64,000 bases of DNA from Paracoccaceae bacterium. Lineage in GTDB: Bacteria; Pseudomonadota; Alphaproteobacteria; Rhodobacterales; Rhodobacteraceae. Every line of letters begins with the position of its first letter. Position 1 is the first letter of the stretch. Under the pieces are notes generated by a model. It did no database searches, was not told where the DNA came from, and worked only from the letters and a program-made list of their open reading frames with translations. The translations under genes and the position numbers were made by a program. Shown here piece after piece: positions 19,998 to 29,952 of this stretch. The stretch covers positions 32,643 through 96,642 of the forward strand of contig JAHDEX010000006.1 of NCBI GenBank assembly GCA_020628545.1, in the 5' to 3' direction.

Positions 19998-21302
19998 ATG
20001 GATCAGTTCGACAGTATTGTCGTCGGCGGCGGCTCTGGCGGTCTCGCATTCGCGCAGGAAGCCGCAGCTCTCGGCGCGCGCGTGATGCTGATTGAACACA
20101 ACCATCTGGGCGGAACCTGCGTCAATCGCGGTTGCGTGCCAAAGAAGATTATGTGGACGGCAGGCAAACTAGTCCGCGACGCCGCAGCTGCGCAAGGTGT
20201 GGGCATCCTTGAGGCCCCGCTCCTTCACTTTACGAAACTGGCCGAGCGACGGGACGATCATATAACGGGTCTCCGCGAGGAATTTGCGGAAAACCTTGAT
20301 CAAGCAGGTGTGACGTTGTTGCGAGGGACTGCATCGATTGATGGAAGGTCTGTCACGGTTGATGGTGAAACGTATCAGGCGACGAACGTTATTGTCGCCA
20401 CTGGTGCCCGGCCGACCAAATTGGAGATCCCAGGTTCTGAGTACTTGCGTGACAGCCAAGATGTATTGTCTTGGACGCACCTCCCAAAAAGTATGGCGAT
20501 CACCGGAGGCGGATATATTGGCTGCGAATTCGCGGCGATTTTCGCCGCCCTCGGCGCAGAGGTGACACTCATTCATGACGGCGAGACCGTATTGGACATG
20601 TTTCCCGAGGACATTGCGAGGCACGTTCAGACGCAATTAATTGACGCGGGGATCACCCTGTACCTGAATGCGGAATTGACATCGGTTACTGCGGATGGGC
20701 AGTGTTTGACGTTCACGACATCTCACGATGAGACTGGCACAGCGGAAAAGATCGTTTCAGCGGTTGGTCGCACGCCGAACACCGACACTCTCGGCCCACT
20801 GTCCGATGTTCTTGAATGCGCGGACAACGGCGCGGTAAAGGTCGATGACCGTTTGGGAACAAATGTCGTCGGGGTTTACGCCATCGGCGATGCTGCAAAC
20901 CGCATGCCTCTCACCCCGGTGGCAACATCTGACGGAACAGTCCTGGCCAGAATGCTACATGGTGAGGGCGGAGAGCTTATCTCCCTTAATGACGTTGCCA
21001 CTACGACATTTGTCTACCCGCCAGCGGCTTTTGTCGGATCGGTGGACAAAGCAAATCTGCAAGGGACGCTGCGGCCGCTTAGCGAGAACGTATTGACCGC
21101 AGCAGATGGCAAAGAGCCGGCCATGTACCGCATCGGATTTGATTCAGCGCAACGGCTTTCCGGTGCGCAGATCGTGGCGGATCATGCGGAAGACCTCATC
21201 GGGCTTCTCGCGAGTCTGAAAAGGGCTGGTGCTACGAGAAGCGCGCTTGAGCGTGTCATTCCTATACACCCCTCGACGGCTGAAGAATTCATCGGCATCT
21301 AA
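19998..21302 (+). CDS. gor: Glutathione-disulfide reductase
   Basis: MDQFDSIVVGGGSGGLAFAQEAAALGARV...GGTCVNRGCVPKK, NADPH-binding GGGYIGCEFA, YAIGDAANRMPLTPVA. Confidence 0.9.
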   Translation: MDQFDSIVVGGGSGGLAFAQEAAALGARVMLIEHNHLGGTCVNRGCVPKKIMWTAGKLVRDAAAAQGVGILEAPLLHFTKLAERRDDHITGLREEFAENLDQAGVTLLRGTASIDGRSVTVDGETYQATNVIVATGARPTKLEIPGSEYLRDSQDVLSWTHLPKSMAITGGGYIGCEFAAIFAALGAEVTLIHDGETVLDMFPEDIARHVQTQLIDAGITLYLNAELTSVTADGQCLTFTTSHDETGTAEKIVSAVGRTPNTDTLGPLSDVLECADNGAVKVDDRLGTNVVGVYAIGDAANRMPLTPVATSDGTVLARMLHGEGGELISLNDVATTTFVYPPAAFVGSVDKANLQGTLRPLSENVLTAADGKEPAMYRIGFDSAQRLSGAQIVADHAEDLIGLLASLKRAGATRSALERVIPIHPSTAEEFIGI

Positions 21303-21394
21303 ATTCCGAGCGCATGATTTTTTCCGGCTACACCAATGTCATAACCGGAGCCGTAGCTGGACATCGCTTTCACACCAACGATGCCCAGACTCTC

Positions 21395-22129
21395 TTACGC
21401 TGGTGCCTTCTGCATAGCACCGTGTAGTTTTTCAACATCTGCATGACTAAGGTTCAGATGTGCGGCCAGCTTGCTTAAGAAGTTCTGCTCAGCAGGGTTG
21501 TCGGGCTCACCGACAAGCAAAGCAGCTGCGTAAACTTCTTTCCGAGCCTGAGGTGACGTGTCCTTGGCAATCCCCTCAGCATTGATCGGCTCTCGCATCG
21601 CCATGTGGATGGCCTCACGATCGCTTTCTGACGCGTCATGCAGAATATCCATCAAGCTGTCGTATTCATCATCGCTCACACCGCCATCTGCACGGGCCAT
21701 ATGCACCATTGCGCGCAACATCGATTTTGCATCGCGATCGGTCTGAATATTGTCCTCGGACACCTGCTCACTCAGTGCCTCTTCATCGCTTGCTTGCGCC
21801 TTGCTCCCACCAGTTATCCCAGCCAAAGCGCCAAACAATGTTCCAAGCCCAGCATTCAGCGGAGATATCTGCCCATTGACGCCGGCCTCGCGGCCGTTTG
21901 TGGCACCGGCATAGCCGAGCGAGTCCAGGATGTTTCCAAGACCGCCAGTATCGGAAGCCCGTGTCCCGCCGACACGACCGTGGCCAACAGACGACCCGGT
22001 GCCGGACTGACGACCGGCCAGCATGTCCTGCACACCTTTCAGACCGCCAGCATTACGGAATACTTCGGCACCTTTTTTTGCTGCGAAAGCAAGGGCAAGT
22101 TTGGTGACCATTCGTTTCAAAGACATCAT
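21395..22129 (-). CDS. DUF533 / TerB-like protein
   Basis: MRAMVHMARADGGVSDDEYDSLMDILHDAS...EREAIHMAM; C-terminal TerB-like helical domain. Confidence 0.75.
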   Translation of the reverse strand: MMSLKRMVTKLALAFAAKKGAEVFRNAGGLKGVQDMLAGRQSGTGSSVGHGRVGGTRASDTGGLGNILDSLGYAGATNGREAGVNGQISPLNAGLGTLFGALAGITGGSKAQASDEEALSEQVSEDNIQTDRDAKSMLRAMVHMARADGGVSDDEYDSLMDILHDASESDREAIHMAMREPINAEGIAKDTSPQARKEVYAAALLVGEPDNPAEQNFLSKLAAHLNLSHADVEKLHGAMQKAPA

Positions 22130-22613
22130 GTGACTCCTTCTTCATGTGAACCTGCTGCTCTGAGGAACTGGTAAAGGCGCGAAAAGTTCGGCTTTCAGCC
22201 TGCTTCAAATATCAATGAACCCTGTCGCGCGGTCCGCGATCGCCATCAACATCCGCCTATTCTTGGTGCAAAAAATTGCGGACCGCGGGAACCATCCTTT
22301 GCGACGGGTGTTGCTCAACAAAGACACTGAGACCTGTCCCATAGTCGATCAGTGGATTTGCTTGCGGCGACGTTCTTGCGTTTACCCTGTTTTGCCCACA
22401 GGGATCCTCTGTGTCCCGATTGAGGAGCATGATCGTCGCCGCTTTTCAAACTGGTTTCATAGACGCGATTTAACTGTCCCCGTGTGAAATTTTGCCGCCG
22501 GTCGCGCGCGATCCGTCGATCATCGCGCCGCACCACTTCTCACCTCGATGGAACTGTTTGACGCTGAACCGGTTGCTCTTTCGGAACGCGAGGATTTTGT
22601 TCTCGTGAAAGTA

Positions 22614-23099
22614 ATGGGATTTCTTCGAATGAGACGTTGGAAGCGAGCGGCAATCGCAATGGTGTTCGTCAATGCCAGCCAAGCGCAAGCGGACGTTGTT
22701 GGTGAGGTGGACGTCGATTGGTTCGGGAACGATATCATTGTCGAAGCATTCGAAGATCCCAAGGTTGAGGGCGTCACATGTCATGTCGCCTATTTTGAGC
22801 GCGGGATTATTGATCGGCTTCAGAAAGGGAATTGGTTCGAAGATCCGTCGAATTCCGCAGTTTCCTGCCGCCAAACCGGCCCGATCAAGTTGGGCAATAT
22901 TGACCGATCAGAGGAAGGCGAAGGTATTTTCAACGAACGTCGTTCGATCATCTGGAAGTCATTGTCAGTCAAACGGATCTTCGACGAAGAGAACCAGACG
23001 CTGATCTACCTTTCGCATGCGCGTCAGATAGACGATGGTTCTGCAAAGATGTCGATTTCAACGATCCCGCTTTTTGAGAGTGAAGAGGATCGCTCCTAA
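22614..23099 (+). CDS. creA: CreA family protein
   Basis: EVDVDWFGNDIIVEAFEDPKVEGVTCHVAYFERG...DPSNSAVSCRQTGPI...IWKSLSVKRIFDEENQTLIYLSHA matches the CreA pattern. Start chosen at MGFLRMRRWKR. Confidence 0.85.
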   Translation: MGFLRMRRWKRAAIAMVFVNASQAQADVVGEVDVDWFGNDIIVEAFEDPKVEGVTCHVAYFERGIIDRLQKGNWFEDPSNSAVSCRQTGPIKLGNIDRSEEGEGIFNERRSIIWKSLSVKRIFDEENQTLIYLSHARQIDDGSAKMSISTIPLFESEEDRS

Positions 23100-23408
23100 C
23101 GGTCTTCAGCTCTCGCGTTCGTAAGGCGAGATCTCAGCCTATCAGTGAACGTGGCTATGCGCCTGACAGATGCGTCAACTCTGGCATGGCACGAGAATTC
23201 TCACTGGCGCGGAACTAAAGTGACCAGAGGACAGTTCCTTTGCGGATACCGATATTCCGCAAAGGCGCCAAGCTGATGGACCAAGCCAAACTTCATGATC
23301 TTCAACTGATCAACGACACGGCGTCCCTCAGCGCTGTCTTATTTTGTCGGCCAGTCTTAAAGCGTTCTATGCTTTCAGCCTATGCAGTTCAGATCTCATG
23401 GTGATGAC

Positions 23409-24464
23409 ATGCGCCTGACAATCGCCACCGGAAGCGTTGCCGTTCTGGCGGCTATCGCACTCCTCGCTGCCCTGTCGCACGCACAAGATATCCTCGCACC
23501 GATCCTATCGGCCCTGCTTTTGGGCATCGTCATGACGCCATTGTCACACCTTTGGGACAAACTGCGCTTGCCGAAACCGATCTCTGCATTCCTTTCAGTG
23601 CTCCTGGCATTGTCGTCGCTCTTGGTGCTCATCTTGCTGGTCGAGCCCTATGTGTCGAAAGCGATTAACCAGGCCCCGTTGATACGTGCCGAATTGCGTG
23701 AGACCATTTATGAAGTCCGTCAGATGCTGCGCGGGTTGGAAGAGATTTCCGACGAAATGGCCGCCGCGATTGAGCCGGGCGCTCCAGCCGATACAGAAGA
23801 ACAGGCGGTCAAAATTCCTTCGCTCACGGATGCTTTGTTCTATGCACCGCAGTTTCTTGCACAGTTCCTGATCTTCACCGGCTGTCTCTACTTCTTCCTG
23901 TTGGCCAGAGACACGGTCTACGATTGGCTGAGCGACAACCTGGCGGCGCTTGGCGAAAGGGACCTGCGGCTCGCGGCAAAACTGGTGTCGCGCTACGTCC
24001 TGACGATTTCAGCGATCAATCTGTCCTTTGGCGCGGCGGTTGCGTGTGCCATGTACCTTATCGGCATGCCGTCACCAATTATCTGGGGTCTGCTTGCATT
24101 TGTCTTGAACTTCATTCTGTACCTTGGGCCTGCCGCGCTGGTCGTCATGCTGACTGTTGCAGGCATCGTGGTATTTGATGGCGCGGCAAGTTTCCTGCCG
24201 CCAGCTCTTTATCTTGCGATGAATGCAACCGAAGCGCAGTTTGTCACCCCCACCCTTGTCGGCAAAAGTCTCGCGGTGAACCCGCTTTTGGTTTTTCTCG
24301 CCCTGGTGTTCTGGCTCTGGCTCTGGGGACCCATCGGCGGAATCATCGCAATTCCACTTTTGATCTGGACGACCACGGTCGTGCGCGGTTCTTTGACTGG
24401 CAATCGCCGTGCAGCAGAGGTTGAGCGCGTAACACCACCTGTCCAATCGGAAGTGCGCGTCTAA
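23409..24464 (+). CDS. AI-2E family transporter (PerM-like)
   Basis: Multi-TM ORF; ISAINLSFGAAVACAMYLIGMPSPIIWGLLAFVLNFILYLGPAA motif. Confidence 0.88.
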   Translation: MRLTIATGSVAVLAAIALLAALSHAQDILAPILSALLLGIVMTPLSHLWDKLRLPKPISAFLSVLLALSSLLVLILLVEPYVSKAINQAPLIRAELRETIYEVRQMLRGLEEISDEMAAAIEPGAPADTEEQAVKIPSLTDALFYAPQFLAQFLIFTGCLYFFLLARDTVYDWLSDNLAALGERDLRLAAKLVSRYVLTISAINLSFGAAVACAMYLIGMPSPIIWGLLAFVLNFILYLGPAALVVMLTVAGIVVFDGAASFLPPALYLAMNATEAQFVTPTLVGKSLAVNPLLVFLALVFWLWLWGPIGGIIAIPLLIWTTTVVRGSLTGNRRAAEVERVTPPVQSEVRV

Positions 24465-24665
24465 CAAACGCTCCGCCTGCTGATCAATTGGCGCGCGCAG
24501 CAATGCCGACGCGGCACTGCAACATTTTTTTACGATTTTGGAACTTCAGAACAGGTTGGTGGTTCCTCAGCCTGAATAGGTCGTTGCCGCGCAACGGTTT
24601 CAAAAGAAGCCCTGCTTGCGCGACCAGCAACAACCAAATTGCGCTTAAGGAACACGCGCTAAGAC

Positions 24666-24950
24666 ATGAAAGGACACATCATGACGACGCAAGCAACAAC
24701 AGACGACACTGTGAGCAACGGTAAAGACAGCACAACATCAGCCCTGAAGGACCGCGCCGCCAAAGCTATGGAAGAGGGGCTTGAAACGGCCAAAGTCTCG
24801 GCCGACGAAGTCACTAAAGCCGCAACCGCAGAACTGCAACGCATGGGCGAATCAGGTACAAAGTTCGTTCGCGAAAACCCAATGACATCTTTGTTGGGTG
24901 CCGTCGGCGTTGGCATCTTGATTGGCGTAGCATTGCGCGGGCGTGATTAG
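24666..24950 (+). CDS. DUF883 / ElaB-YqjD-like small membrane protein
   Basis: Coiled-coil followed by FVRENPMTSLLGAVGVGILIGVALRGRD. Confidence 0.8.
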   Translation: MKGHIMTTQATTDDTVSNGKDSTTSALKDRAAKAMEEGLETAKVSADEVTKAATAELQRMGESGTKFVRENPMTSLLGAVGVGILIGVALRGRD

Positions 24951-25100
24951 ATTTTGCCGTCAAACAACAACCGCGTCCCAGCAGGCTGAACACTGAAAGG
25001 GATGCGGACAAGCCGATGAGCCGCAGGAGTGTTTACAGCGATTAATTCCAACTGAATTCGGCTCTTATCGACACTGCGATCCGCATTAAGGAGACAGTCT

Positions 25101-25574
25101 ATGACAAATTCTTCCGACCTTACACAGACCGTGAAAGAACACGCATCAGACCTCGGGGCGCAAGCACGCACCGCGGCAGAGCGAGAGATCGCGGCACAGG
25201 CTGAAAAGGCCAAGCATGCAGCGGCAAGCCAAATTGAAGATGCCGCGAAAGCCGCCGATGCGGCAGCTGCAGAGTTCGACCCGAACTCTCCGCAGGTACA
25301 AGCAGTACATCGCGTTGCGGACTCGATTGAGGAAGCAGCGCTTCGTCTACGCGGTGCTGATATCAACGAATTGACACAACGCACGACGGAATTCGCGCGT
25401 CGTAATCCCGTCTTGTTTCTCGGTGGGGCCGCAATCGCAGGTTTCGCACTGGCGCGCTTCATGAATGCACGCGCTCCTCAACCGCAACGAGGACTGCAGT
25501 CGCATGCCGCAGACCCGTGGGCTGATTTGGAAACGGACGCGGAACCGCGTTGGGGTGGGGCAAACGATGTCTAA
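25101..25574 (+). CDS. Hypothetical Ala-rich coiled-coil protein with C-terminal TM (ElaB-like organisation)
   Basis: ORF track; RNPVLFLGGAAIAGFALARFMNA hydrophobic tail; GGAGA upstream. Confidence 0.75.
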   Translation: MTNSSDLTQTVKEHASDLGAQARTAAEREIAAQAEKAKHAAASQIEDAAKAADAAAAEFDPNSPQVQAVHRVADSIEEAALRLRGADINELTQRTTEFARRNPVLFLGGAAIAGFALARFMNARAPQPQRGLQSHAADPWADLETDAEPRWGGANDV

Positions 25575-25962
25575 GATACCACTTGAAGACACTCCCAGCC
25601 TGCTGGTGAACACGTTCCGCCAATTTGGAAATCTCGTTCAAGGCGAGCTGCGACTGGCCAAGGCCGAAATGTCGAACATCGCGTCGCGTGCCGGTATGGG
25701 TGTCGCATTCATCGCGGTTTCTATGTTGATGGCGCTTGTCGCATTGAATGTCCTCGCATCCGCCTTGGTCGCTTACCTCGCCGAAACCGGCCTGTCGGTC
25801 GGAACTGCCGCCATTATCGTCGGCGGCATCCTTCTACTAGCGGCACTCGGACTTGCGCTTTTAGGCAAGTCGCGGTTGAGCCCCGAGGCGCTCGCACCGG
25901 AACGCACCGTCAAGAATGTCGAGAAAGATATTGCGGCGATGAAGGAGGCAACAAATGTCTAA
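25567..25962 (+). CDS. Phage-holin-III/YqjE-like membrane protein
   Basis: MSKIPLEDTPSLLVNTFRQFGNLVQGELRLAKAEMSNIASRAGMGVAFIAVSMLMALVALNVL. Start is the ATG overlapping the previous stop. Confidence 0.8.
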   Translation: MSKIPLEDTPSLLVNTFRQFGNLVQGELRLAKAEMSNIASRAGMGVAFIAVSMLMALVALNVLASALVAYLAETGLSVGTAAIIVGGILLLAALGLALLGKSRLSPEALAPERTVKNVEKDIAAMKEATNV

Positions 25963-26722
25963 GATCGATCAAATCTCGCATGAAGTCGATGAAGAGCGGG
26001 CACGTTTTGCCCAGAGCCTCGGCGCACTTGCAAGCTCCATCCGGCCTGAGAGGCTAGTCGACGAAGCAACCCATGCCGCTTCATCAATTGGCAATGATCT
26101 GACGCAAAAGGCGTGGTCAACGCTGCGCGACAATCCAGCGGGGGGCATTCTTGTCTCACTCGGCCTCGGGCTTTTAGCCTCTGGTCAAACCGCTCGGACG
26201 GGACCAGGGCGCCGGCCGCAACCTATTATGAAAAATCCGAACGATGCGCTTGTCGGTTTCGATGAGCGTGTCGCTGAAGCTGACGCAGAAATGAGGTCGC
26301 AAATGAACGGACAATTGGAAAATACCCAGCAAGCCGCACATATGCGTGCCGCACTGGATCGTGGTTTGGACAAGCTTCCGCCGAAAGCTCGGCAGCGCGT
26401 CATCAAAGCGCGTCGCGCCGCAATTGGCATCCAGGAAGAAGTCGAGAAACAAGCCCGTCGTGCAGCACGCAAGACATCTGGTTTTGTGCAAGATCAACCG
26501 CTAACCGCGGGTGCAATTGCACTTGGTTTCGGTGTCATTGCTGGCGCGCTGCTGCCTAGCACGCGACGCGAGGATGAATTACTCGGTGCGCGCCGAGACG
26601 CTCTGATGGCTGAAGCGCGCTCGGTTTTGGAAGAAGAGCTGCTCAACGCGAAACACAAAGCAGAAGCAGCGCTGTCAAAACGGACAGCGAAGCCGGAGTC
26701 GACGATCCACGCGGTCGATTGA
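25955..26722 (+). CDS. DUF3618-like protein
   Basis: VDEERARFAQSLGALASSIRPERLVDEATH...; overlaps upstream ORF by 8 bp. Confidence 0.75.
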   Translation: MSKIDQISHEVDEERARFAQSLGALASSIRPERLVDEATHAASSIGNDLTQKAWSTLRDNPAGGILVSLGLGLLASGQTARTGPGRRPQPIMKNPNDALVGFDERVAEADAEMRSQMNGQLENTQQAAHMRAALDRGLDKLPPKARQRVIKARRAAIGIQEEVEKQARRAARKTSGFVQDQPLTAGAIALGFGVIAGALLPSTRREDELLGARRDALMAEARSVLEEELLNAKHKAEAALSKRTAKPESTIHAVD

Positions 26723-26864
26723 TCAATAGCACTGGGCAGGCGGGGCAACCCTTGCCTCCCGCCAACTGCACAAGTTGGCAAAGTTGGTGGCAGGCTTCTG
26801 CCCCAAACTACGGCGTTCGGCCTCTACATCTCATGACTACCCATAGCAAACCTAGGAGAACCCC

Positions 26865-27353
26865 ATGAATTCGCTGAAGGATATCTATCTTGACCAGCTT
26901 CAAGATCTTTGGAGTGCCAATACGCAGGCCGTCGACATTGTGACCAAGCTTGGGCGTGAAGCCGAAGATAAAGAATTGTCCAAAGCGCTGATTGACGGCG
27001 TTAATGGGCTTAATGACGGGATCAGCCAGATCACAGAGCTTTGCAACCGCCACGATATCAATCCGAATGGTGAACATTGCAAAGGCATGGAAGGGCTTGT
27101 GAAGGAAGCTGAAGCACATGTGCTGAACGCCGACTTTGGTGACCCCGACGCGCGCGATGCAATGATCATCACGCAATATCAGCGCATGGTCCATTACGCA
27201 CTAGCTGGTTACGGCTGTCTTGTCGCGTTTGCCAATCGGCTGGGCGAAGATGAAGACGGCGCAATCCTGCAGGAATGCCTCGACAACACCTACGATGGTG
27301 ATCGCCGCATGACCGCGATTGCAACGGGTGGGGTCAACAAAGCCGCTGCTTAA
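26865..27353 (+). CDS. DUF892 (YciE/YciF-like) ferritin-like protein
   Basis: MNSLKDIYLDQLQDLWSANTQAVDIVTKL...; typical LKDIYLDQLQDLWSA start. Confidence 0.88.
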   Translation: MNSLKDIYLDQLQDLWSANTQAVDIVTKLGREAEDKELSKALIDGVNGLNDGISQITELCNRHDINPNGEHCKGMEGLVKEAEAHVLNADFGDPDARDAMIITQYQRMVHYALAGYGCLVAFANRLGEDEDGAILQECLDNTYDGDRRMTAIATGGVNKAAA

Positions 27354-27377
27354 ACCAAGCAAGTGAGGAGTACGAGC

Positions 27378-28325
27378 ATGTCCAGAGGACGTAACGCAAG
27401 CGTGCCGACCGAACTTCCCGCGTCTGGTTGGAAAGATATTCTCTTTCGCGTGAAAGACGAGATCAGCGAAGATCGAGTTAGTTTGATCGCTGCAGGGGTT
27501 GCGTTCTACGGACTACTCGCGCTCTTCCCAGCGGTGACTGCAGTCCTCGCCATCGGAGGGCTGCTCATTGCTCCGTCGCAAATACTCGATGAGTTGTCAT
27601 CGTTGTCCGGGATCATTCCGGAAGAGGCCATGGCAATCATCACAGCACAAGCGACCGAGGTGACCGGTTCAAGCGACAACGGCTTGGGCCTCGCGGCAAT
27701 CATCGGCATCCTTCTCGCGCTCTATTCCGCGTCGAAAGGCATGGGGAGTCTGATGGATGGGCTTAATGTAGCATATGATGAAGAAGAGGAGCGGGGCTTC
27801 ATCCGCCTTAAGCTTGAAACGTTCGGGCTAACACTTCTTCTTATCTTTGGTCTCATCCTCGCGTTCGGCTTGATGATTGGTTTGCCGTCAGTTCTCAAAT
27901 TCATGGAATTTGGCAAAACAGCGGAATTCTTCGCGAGCGTCCTGAGTGTGGTAGTCTTGGCTTTGTTCACGATGGTCGGTTTGGCGATCATGTACCGCTA
28001 TGGACCGTCCCGCGACTCTGCCGAAATCAGTTGGGTGACACCTGGCGCTGTCATTGCCACCTTATTGTGGGGTATTAGTTCAGCCGGGTTCGCGTTCTAT
28101 GCGGCCAACTTTGGATCCTATAACGAGAGCTTTGGCGCTTTGGCGGGTGTCATCATCCTGCTCATGTGGCTTTGGATCTCAGCTTTCGTCATCCTGGTTG
28201 GGGCAGAACTAAATGCTGAAATGGAAGCGCAGACGCGTCACGACACAACCGTTGGGCAGGATCAACCGATGGGACAACGAGACGCTGAAAAAGCGGACCA
28301 TTTAGGTGAAGCGCAAAACGCCTAG
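27378..28325 (+). CDS. YihY/BrkB family inner membrane protein
   Basis: DRVSLIAAGVAFYGLLALFPAVTAVLAIGG...YRYGPSRDSAEISWVTPGAVIATLLW. Confidence 0.9.
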   Translation: MSRGRNASVPTELPASGWKDILFRVKDEISEDRVSLIAAGVAFYGLLALFPAVTAVLAIGGLLIAPSQILDELSSLSGIIPEEAMAIITAQATEVTGSSDNGLGLAAIIGILLALYSASKGMGSLMDGLNVAYDEEEERGFIRLKLETFGLTLLLIFGLILAFGLMIGLPSVLKFMEFGKTAEFFASVLSVVVLALFTMVGLAIMYRYGPSRDSAEISWVTPGAVIATLLWGISSAGFAFYAANFGSYNESFGALAGVIILLMWLWISAFVILVGAELNAEMEAQTRHDTTVGQDQPMGQRDAEKADHLGEAQNA

Positions 28326-28330
28326 ACATA

Positions 28331-28364
28331 AAAAAGCCCGAAGCATCGATGCTTCGGGCTTTTT
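28331..28364. terminator. Bidirectional Rho-independent terminator
   Basis: Near-perfect palindrome AAAAAGCCCGAAGCATCGATGCTTCGGGCTTTTT between convergent genes. Confidence 0.95.
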
Positions 28365-28372
28365 GCTTCAAT

Positions 28373-28561
28373 TTAGGCGTTCAGCGTGCCGCCGGCACGT
28401 GGTCCGGCAATCAGCCAGACAATAAAGCCTGCGACCGGCAGGATCAGAACGAGCAAGGTCCAGAGAACTTTACTACCCGTCGATGCTGCTGACGTAATGA
28501 TGTGGTAGAGCGCGTAGACATTCGCGATCAAAACGATGAGGCCGAAAATACCATATTCCAT
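28373..28561 (-). CDS. PLDc_N domain (PLDc nuclease N-terminal-like) small membrane protein
   Basis: MEYGIFGLIVLIANVYALYHIITSAASTGSKVLWTLLVLILPVAGFIVWLIAGPR. Confidence 0.88.
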   Translation of the reverse strand: MEYGIFGLIVLIANVYALYHIITSAASTGSKVLWTLLVLILPVAGFIVWLIAGPRAGGTLNA

Positions 28562-28943
28562 TGGCTTTCTCCTTTCTCTGATTACTGAAGAAACCATGAA
28601 TAGCCTGTTATGTTCCAATTATTGACCGCAACCTCGCTCGCGACATGGCAATCCTGAGTATGCTCATTTTCCGTGTGGCCAATCACGAAGGACAAATTTT
28701 TTGAAATAATTCCAACAGCGTGCAACTTTTTTGCGTGTCGGCTGTTCCTCGAGCGTTCCTGAGCAGAAAGCGAGGAGGCGCCTCCCTCATGGTGCTGGTG
28801 CTTTGGTTGTGTACCCGCCTCCTCGCATACTCTGACAATCTGCGTTTTCCCAAAGACTAAGTAGTCTGATCCTAGTCGACACAGGTAGATCGCTGCGACT
28901 GAAATACACTCCGCCGCAACGCCAGTTTTTCCCATAAGCGAAG

Positions 28944-29948
28944 TTAGCTCGTGGCTTTGATCCGTGCGGAGCGTCCTGCCGTCACGCGGGCCTGAAACAG
29001 GATCACTGCGAACAGGAAGACACCACGGATCACCATCTGCCAATACGCACTGAAACTGATCGTCCCGCGACCGTTCTCAAAGTTCAGGATGTTGAACACG
29101 AGACCAAGCAGCAGCGCACCGGCCACCGTTGCGGTCACCGATCCCAAGCCGCCGGTCAACAGCGTGCCGCCAACCACCACCGAGGCGATCGCAGACAACT
29201 CCCATCCGATACCCTCAAGCGGTTGCCCAGCGCCGAAGCCGGACGCAAGAATGGCACCTGCCAAACCAGCACACGCGCCAGACAGCAGATAGACGAACGC
29301 CGTCGCGCGATTGACTTTCAGCCCCATCAGCACCGACGCATCCGGACCGCCGCCAATCGCCAGGACCGTGCGGCCCAGGGTTGTCTTCTCCAGCACAAAC
29401 CACAGCATGATCACCACGAAGCCCACCAAAACGATGGACCAAGGGAGAATGTTAAACGCCTTCTCCATCCCCATTTTGGTAAAGTTCGATCCCCAATCGA
29501 CAGAGATTGTCTGCGCACCCGAGATCACAAGCGCCCCACCCTTCGCGCCGAGCATCGTCGCAAGTGTGGCAATGAACGGCGGAATGCGCAGCACGATAAT
29601 GCTGAACGCGTTGATTGCTCCAAAACCGATACCCGCTAGGATGGCACCTGGCAGTGCAACTTCAATCCCGTATGGCGACAGGTACGCAGCAATTACAGAG
29701 GTAAACGCGGCGACTGACCCCACGGACAGATCAATGCCCCCGGTCATGATGACGAAGCACATCCCAACCGAAATAATGATGAACATCGAATTATAGTTGA
29801 GGAGCGACGTGATGTTATAAGCGCTACCAAAGTTATCGTACCGCAGCAGTCCGAACAGGATCAGCGCAACAAGGGCGACCCAGACGGCCACAGATTGCGG
29901 ATTGCGGGACAGATATTGGCGCAGGTCAAAGGCGTTTGCATCCAACAT
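28944..29948 (-). CDS. Ribose/galactofuranose-type ABC transporter permease (YjfF-like)
   Basis: MTGGIDLSVGSVAAFTSVIAAYL...IPPFIATLATMLGAKG; last gene in an SBP-ATPase-permease-permease order. Confidence 0.88.
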   Translation of the reverse strand: MLDANAFDLRQYLSRNPQSVAVWVALVALILFGLLRYDNFGSAYNITSLLNYNSMFIIISVGMCFVIMTGGIDLSVGSVAAFTSVIAAYLSPYGIEVALPGAILAGIGFGAINAFSIIVLRIPPFIATLATMLGAKGGALVISGAQTISVDWGSNFTKMGMEKAFNILPWSIVLVGFVVIMLWFVLEKTTLGRTVLAIGGGPDASVLMGLKVNRATAFVYLLSGACAGLAGAILASGFGAGQPLEGIGWELSAIASVVVGGTLLTGGLGSVTATVAGALLLGLVFNILNFENGRGTISFSAYWQMVIRGVFLFAVILFQARVTAGRSARIKATS

Positions 29949-29952
29949 CGTC

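Noticed and set aside
24072-24503. 143-aa minus ORF
   Set aside because: Antisense to the AI-2E transporter gene; composition atypical.
28774-28790. GGAGGCGCCTCC palindrome between PLDc_N and permease genes
   Set aside because: Short 12-bp GC palindrome with no T-tract or clear promoter context; insufficient support for a terminator or operator.
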